NCBI GenBank assembly: GCA_051867615.1 | Contig: JBJDYU010000024.1 | Location: 1 to 16,228, forward strand | Reading direction: 5' to 3' | Length of the DNA stretch: 16,228 nucleotides | Source of the DNA: RGIG5472 sp051867615 | Lineage (GTDB): Bacteria; Bacillota; Clostridia; Oscillospirales; Oscillospiraceae | In this document: in pieces, positions 13,161 to 16,228 of the stretch | Position numbering within the stretch: the first letter of the stretch is position 1 | How the letters are laid out: each line of letters starts with the position of its first letter | Notes under the pieces: model-generated | What the model was told of the DNA's origin: nothing | What the model saw: the letters and a program-made list of their open reading frames with translations, nothing else | Database searches by the model: none | Translations under genes and position numbers: made by a program

Positions 13161-14087
13161 ATGGACAGGAGTCAGGAATATATCGCGCCGTCTTTGGAGC
13201 TGCATCTGTTTTTCGCCCGGATCATGAAGGAGCATTCGCTCTTTCTGAAGGTGGGCTTTCTGCCGCCGGGCGCTGACATGGCGCAGGAGGGCGAGTGCTT
13301 TTTACGGCGCTTTGAGGGGATACTGTCCCGGGCCATCTCGCTGAGCAACCGGGCGGTGCGCCGCTGCGTGCTGGATTCGGGGGAGGTCTTCACCGAGTTC
13401 ACCGACTGCGCCGAGCGCCAGACCCAGCGCCTCACCGGCACCGCCATCGACCGGCGGCTGACGGCCCGGGCCATGCGCCTGCGGGGCCGGGACTGCGACG
13501 AAAAGCGCTGCGCCTCTCCGGCGCTGGCGCGGCAGGTGCGGCAGCTGAACCGGGACGCCCTGCGGCTGGTGGGGCAGCTCATCGCCTTCAAGGAGCGGCT
13601 GCTCCGCCGCGTGGATTCCTGCGGCGTGTTCACCGCCAACTATCCGCTGCTCATCGAGCACATCCTGCGGGAGGCACGGCTCTACCGCGCCCACCTGCTG
13701 CGGCTGGAGGGGATGGAGGACCGGAGCTGTGAGGCGCTTTGCGACAGCGAGCTGTTCTGGAACCGCATCATGATGGAGCACGCCCTGTTCATCCGGGGCC
13801 TGCTGGACCCCAGCGAGGAAAAGCTGATCGGTACTGCGGACGGCTTTGCAGGGGACTACAGGCGCCTGCTGGACGCCTCCGCCGCGGCGAATGACCGGAT
13901 GATATGCAGCGGCGGCGACGCCCTGGCGCTGACCGAGAAGTTCCGCGACTTCAAGAAGGCGGGCGTCAGCGGCATCGAGACCTGCCAGATCCGCTCCCTC
14001 ATCCTGCCGCTGCTGGCGGACCACGTACTGCGGGAGGCAAACCACTACATCCGCCTGCTGGAGACGCAGGACGCGGAAAAAAGGTGA
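13161..14087 (+). CDS. DUF2935 ferritin-like protein with two homologous halves
   Basis: The 308-residue, mainly helical soluble protein starts at ATG 13161, with AGGAGG about 12 nt upstream. It resembles DUF2935, a family with a ferritin-like helical-bundle structure and no assigned biochemical role. The two halves are related. RIMKEHSLF (from residue 20, Glu24-His25) matches RIMMEHALF (Glu206-His207). EHILREARLY (Glu166, His167, Glu171) matches DHVLREANHY (Asp287, His288, Glu292). Conserved Glu and His pairs on helices suggest a bound metal or di-metal site in each half, which is inference. It has its own terminator and stands between the thiamine operon and the Rieske flavoprotein. No sigma-A promoter is convincing upstream. 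Confidence 0.8.
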   Translation: MDRSQEYIAPSLELHLFFARIMKEHSLFLKVGFLPPGADMAQEGECFLRRFEGILSRAISLSNRAVRRCVLDSGEVFTEFTDCAERQTQRLTGTAIDRRLTARAMRLRGRDCDEKRCASPALARQVRQLNRDALRLVGQLIAFKERLLRRVDSCGVFTANYPLLIEHILREARLYRAHLLRLEGMEDRSCEALCDSELFWNRIMMEHALFIRGLLDPSEEKLIGTADGFAGDYRRLLDASAAANDRMICSGGDALALTEKFRDFKKAGVSGIETCQIRSLILPLLADHVLREANHYIRLLETQDAEKR

Positions 14088-14110
14088 GTCCCGGCGGGAC
14101 TCACCTTTTT
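14083..14110 (+). terminator. Terminator overlapping the DUF2935 stop codon
   Basis: GGTGAGTCCC (14083-14092) pairs perfectly with GGGACTCACC (14096-14105) around GGC, flanked by A-runs and followed by TTTTTCTTTTT. The TGA stop (14085-14087) lies within the left arm, so a terminating ribosome would cover the stem. Confidence 0.9.
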
Positions 14111-14132
14111 CTTTTTCTCTATCCCGCCGGAG

Positions 14133-14162
14133 GTAATAATTTCCGCGGCTTCGCGCATACTA
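14133..14162 (+). promoter_or_regulatory. Possible forespore (sigma-G/sigma-F-type) promoter
   Basis: CATACTA (14156-14162) fits the sigma-G -10 pattern CATNHTA exactly. GTAATA (14133-14138), 17 bp upstream, is close to the -35 pattern GHATR. The start site would lie very near the ribosome site GGTGA (14168-14172), leaving almost no leader, which counts against it. Confidence 0.3.
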
Positions 14163-14177
14163 TTCGCGGTGATAGCT

Positions 14178-15497
14178 ATGAAAAAATCCCTGTGGGCGGA
14201 GACGGCGCAGCTGCCGTCCTTTCCGCCGCTGACGCAGGACACGAAAACAGAGGTGCTCATCATAGGCGGCGGGCTGGCGGGCCTGCTCACCGCCTATACC
14301 CTGGCGCAGGAGGGCGTGGACTATCTGCTCATCGAGGCGAACCGGATCTGCGGCGGCGTCACCCGCAACACCACGGCGAAGCTCACCTCCCAGCACGGCC
14401 TTATTTACAACAAGCTCCTCCGTGAGTTCGGCCCGGAGAAAGCCCGTATGTACTGGGAGGCCAACGAGGCGGCGCTGGCGCGGTACCGGCAGCTCTCCCG
14501 GGTCTTTCCCTGTGGGCTGGAGACGCAGGACGCGTATGTGTATTCCCTCCGCGGAAAGGACAAGCTCGAAAAGGAGCTGCGGGCGCTGCAGCGCATCGGC
14601 GTCCGGGCCGCCTACCGGGAGTCGCTGCCCCTGCCCTTCCCTACCGCCGGGGCCGTCCAGTTCAGGGACCAGGCCCAGTTCCATCCCCTGCAGTTCGCCG
14701 CTGGGATCGCCCAGAGGCTCAACATCCGGGAGCACACGGAGGCCCAGGCCTTTGAGGAGGACACGGTTCAGACAAACCGGGGCAGCATCCGGGCCAGACA
14801 CATCATCGTCGCGACGCACTTTCCCATTTTCAACAAGCACGGCTCCTACTTTCTCAAGATGTACCAGCACCGCTCCTATGTGCTGGCTCTCGCGGGCGCG
14901 CCGCAGCCAGGGGGGATGTACCTCGACGAGGACGAAAAGGGCCTGTCCTTCCGCAGCTACGGCGGACTGCTGCTGCTCGGAGGCGGCTCCCACCGCACCG
15001 GGAAACAGGGCGGCGGCTGGGCGGAGCTGGAGGCTTTCGCCCGCGAACACTATCCGGCGGCGCAGACGGCCTACCGCTGGGCCACCCAGGACTGCATGAC
15101 CCTGGACAGCGTCCCCTATATCGGGCAGTACAGCCGCCGCACCTCCCATCTGTATGTGGCCACGGGCTTTAACAAGTGGGGCATGACCTCCTCCATGGTG
15201 GCGGCCATGCTGTTAAGCGACCTGGTGCTGGGGCGAAGCAGCCCCTACGCGGCGGTGTTCTCCCCCTCCCGCACCATGCTGCGCCCCCAGCTGCTGGCAA
15301 ACGGCCTTGCCGCGGCGGCGAACCTGCTGACCCCCACCGCGCCCCGCTGCCCCCACATGGGCTGCGCCTTAAAGTGGAACCCTCAGGAGCGCTCCTGGGA
15401 CTGTCCCTGCCACGGCTCCCGCTTTTCAGAGGACGGCAGGCTGCTGGAGAATCCCGCCACCGGCGATCTGAAGCACTATCCCCCGGCGAAGCCCTGA
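14178..15497 (+). CDS. FAD-dependent oxidoreductase with C-terminal Rieske [2Fe-2S] domain (YhfW-like)
   Basis: This is a fusion of about 439 residues. The N-terminal domain is a DadA/GlpO-like FAD oxidoreductase with the dinucleotide-binding motif IIGGGLAG near 28-35. The segment DSVPYIGQYS and the C-terminal flavin-contact region ATGFNKWGMT also fit. A Rieske domain follows. Cys391 and His393 in CPHMGC, with Cys409 and His412 in CPCHGS, are the cluster ligands (C-x-H-x15-C-x2-H). Cys396 and Cys411 are placed to form the stabilising disulfide seen in bc1-type Rieske proteins. The frame is open to GTG 14169, but ATG 14178 behind GGTGA is the better start. The architecture matches Bacillus YhfW and similar Firmicute proteins. 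The substrate is unknown; amine or amino-acid oxidation feeding electrons to the cluster is inference. Confidence 0.92.
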   Translation: MKKSLWAETAQLPSFPPLTQDTKTEVLIIGGGLAGLLTAYTLAQEGVDYLLIEANRICGGVTRNTTAKLTSQHGLIYNKLLREFGPEKARMYWEANEAALARYRQLSRVFPCGLETQDAYVYSLRGKDKLEKELRALQRIGVRAAYRESLPLPFPTAGAVQFRDQAQFHPLQFAAGIAQRLNIREHTEAQAFEEDTVQTNRGSIRARHIIVATHFPIFNKHGSYFLKMYQHRSYVLALAGAPQPGGMYLDEDEKGLSFRSYGGLLLLGGGSHRTGKQGGGWAELEAFAREHYPAAQTAYRWATQDCMTLDSVPYIGQYSRRTSHLYVATGFNKWGMTSSMVAAMLLSDLVLGRSSPYAAVFSPSRTMLRPQLLANGLAAAANLLTPTAPRCPHMGCALKWNPQERSWDCPCHGSRFSEDGRLLENPATGDLKHYPPAKP

Positions 15498-15538
15498 CGG
15501 GCCGCCGCCATGCCGGATTTTTCCCAAACAAGCAAAGC

Positions 15539-15567
15539 AGCCGCCGGGGCACAGCCCCGGCGGCTTT
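15539..15567. terminator. Convergent terminator after the Rieske flavoprotein
   Basis: GCCGCCGGGGC (15540-15550) pairs perfectly with GCCCCGGCGGC (15554-15564) around ACA, with an A-T pair at the base. The plus side continues TTTCCTGCTCTTTATT and the minus side GCTTTGCTTGTTTGG. It lies between two converging genes and probably serves both. Confidence 0.8.
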
Positions 15568-15601
15568 CCTGCTCTTTATTATGTAGTGTAGACCGCTTTT
15601 A

Positions 15602-16072
15602 TCAGCTGTCGGTGCGGTTGCGCCAGGCTTCCTCCTGCTCCAGCTCAAACTTCAGCCGCTTGATCTCCTCCACCAGGTCGTCATAATGGCGGCTCTGGAC
15701 ATAGTACTTCACAAAGGAGAACGTCGCCTCCTGGAACTCCTCCTCCGTGTAGTCGGACACGAGAGAGCCGCCCTTGCGGCGCAGGCCCTGCACGTTGATG
15801 ACCACCAGGCGGCGGTGCTGCTCGGACAGCTGGAACAGCTTCAGCGTCTCCGGGATCTCCAGGCCCAGGTCATAGGTGTCGTTGACGCGCTGGATCAAGG
15901 CCCTCTGCTCCGGCTTGGCGGACACGATCACGCCATGCTCCGCAAACAGCCGCTTGAGATAATCCACCGACACCGACTCGCGGGTGATGGTACCCTTGCC
16001 GATGCCGGTCAGCATGGTATTGGACAGGTTCAGGCTGACATAGACCTCTTCGCCGGTTTTAGGATAGCTCAT
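15602..16072 (-). CDS. Unrecognised 156-residue cytoplasmic protein
   Basis: I do not recognise this protein. It starts at ATG 16072 with GGAGG 7 nt upstream and ends 37 nt before a convergent terminator, so the frame is well supported. It has no signal peptide, membrane segment, Cys cluster or nucleotide-binding loop. Residues 1-25 (MSYPKTGEEVYVSLNLSNTM) look strand-forming. The middle is mixed charged and hydrophobic, and VVINVQG may be a buried strand. The last 50 or so residues are predicted helix, ending in an acidic, amphipathic heptad-like stretch (DDLVEEIKRLKFELEQEE) suggesting a coiled coil and self-association. It is monocistronic with its own sigma-A promoter. Its neighbours give no functional clue. 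Confidence 0.8.
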   Translation of the reverse strand: MSYPKTGEEVYVSLNLSNTMLTGIGKGTITRESVSVDYLKRLFAEHGVIVSAKPEQRALIQRVNDTYDLGLEIPETLKLFQLSEQHRRLVVINVQGLRRKGGSLVSDYTEEEFQEATFSFVKYYVQSRHYDDLVEEIKRLKFELEQEEAWRNRTDS

Positions 16073-16126
16073 GATATGACCTCCATTTCGCTTGTCGCCG
16101 CTTCTTACAAGTAGCTTACTGTCTGT

Positions 16127-16155
16127 ATTTTATCACGCCCTCCCCGAAAAAGCAA
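16127..16155 (-). promoter_or_regulatory. Sigma-A promoter of the 156-residue protein gene
   Basis: On the minus strand TTGCTT (16155-16150), a 17-bp spacer and TAAAAT (16132-16127) precede the ATG at 16072 by about 55 nt. Confidence 0.7.
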
Positions 16156-16201
16156 CACTGCCGCCGAAGGAATCCCGAGTTTGCCACTTGTGAAATGCGC
16201 A

Positions 16202-16228
16202 CCCCCAAGCGCCGCAAGCGTTTGGGGG
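16202..16228. repeat. Hairpin at the right edge of the window
   Basis: CCCCCAA (16202-16208) and TTGGGGG (16222-16228) pair, continued inward by a G-T and CGC/GCG, for 11 bp in total around CGCAA. The window ends on the last paired base, so what follows is unseen. It could be a terminator or part of a longer repeat. Confidence 0.5.

Noticed and set aside
1..16228. CRISPR array, tRNA, rRNA, phage or transposase genes
   Set aside because: I looked for regularly spaced direct repeats, tRNA cloverleaf ends and recognisable integrase or transposase frames and found none.

Overview
The window looks like chromosomal DNA from a GC-rich, low-oxygen gut Firmicute of the Oscillospiraceae/Ruminococcaceae type (Oscillibacter, Flavonifractor, Lawsonibacter and relatives). 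This rests on the high GC content, strong AGGAGG-like ribosome sites, sigma-A promoters with 17-bp spacers, a lipobox lipoprotein, TPP riboswitches with transcription terminators, and the Firmicute-type thiW/cytX transporters. The genus assignment is inference. I see no phage, transposase, CRISPR array, rRNA or tRNA.

Layout. (1) 1-90: two hairpins, the second a clear terminator of a gene left of the window. (2) 280-1614: a promoter, a leader of about 220 nt, one secreted lipoprotein whose extracellular domain is duplicated in tandem, and its terminator. (3) 1641-1785: a compact block of nested inverted repeats with no coding capacity, resembling a MITE/REP-like element. (4) 1809-4321: a two-gene cassette of an MBOAT O-acyltransferase and a DHHW/AlgX-like partner, expected to acylate a cell-surface or exported polysaccharide. 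(5) 4387-6835, minus strand: a TetR repressor, an RsgA-type GTPase and a class I methyltransferase in a tightly coupled operon. It has a near-consensus promoter in which two matching TetR operators are embedded. (6) 6885-8147: an M20 amidohydrolase.

(7) 8161-13063 is a thiamine salvage locus built around a divergent control region. Two sigma-A promoters fire away from each other from about 9963-10025, and each transcript begins with its own TPP riboswitch and terminator. The minus-strand arm encodes ThiW (thiazole uptake) and ThiM (thiazole kinase). The plus-strand arm encodes ThiE (thiamine-phosphate synthase), ThiD (HMP/HMP-P kinase) and CytX (HMP uptake). Together they import both halves of thiamine, phosphorylate them and join them. 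No de novo gene (thiC, thiG, thiH, thiS, thiF) is in the window. The leader between the minus-strand terminator and thiW carries an unexplained run of small hairpins.

(8) 13161-14110: a ferritin-like DUF2935 protein made of two related halves, with a terminator that overlaps its stop codon. (9) 14178-15567: a flavoprotein with a C-terminal Rieske [2Fe-2S] domain, of the Bacillus YhfW architecture, preceded by a possible forespore-type promoter element. (10) 15602-16155, minus strand: a 156-residue protein I do not recognise, with its own promoter. The window ends inside or at a 12-bp hairpin.

Most of the window is ordinary accessory metabolism. I do not see a convincing new defence or mobile system. 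The best candidates for something undescribed are the nested inverted-repeat block (1641-1785), the structured thiW leader (9601-9780) and the unrecognised 156-residue protein.
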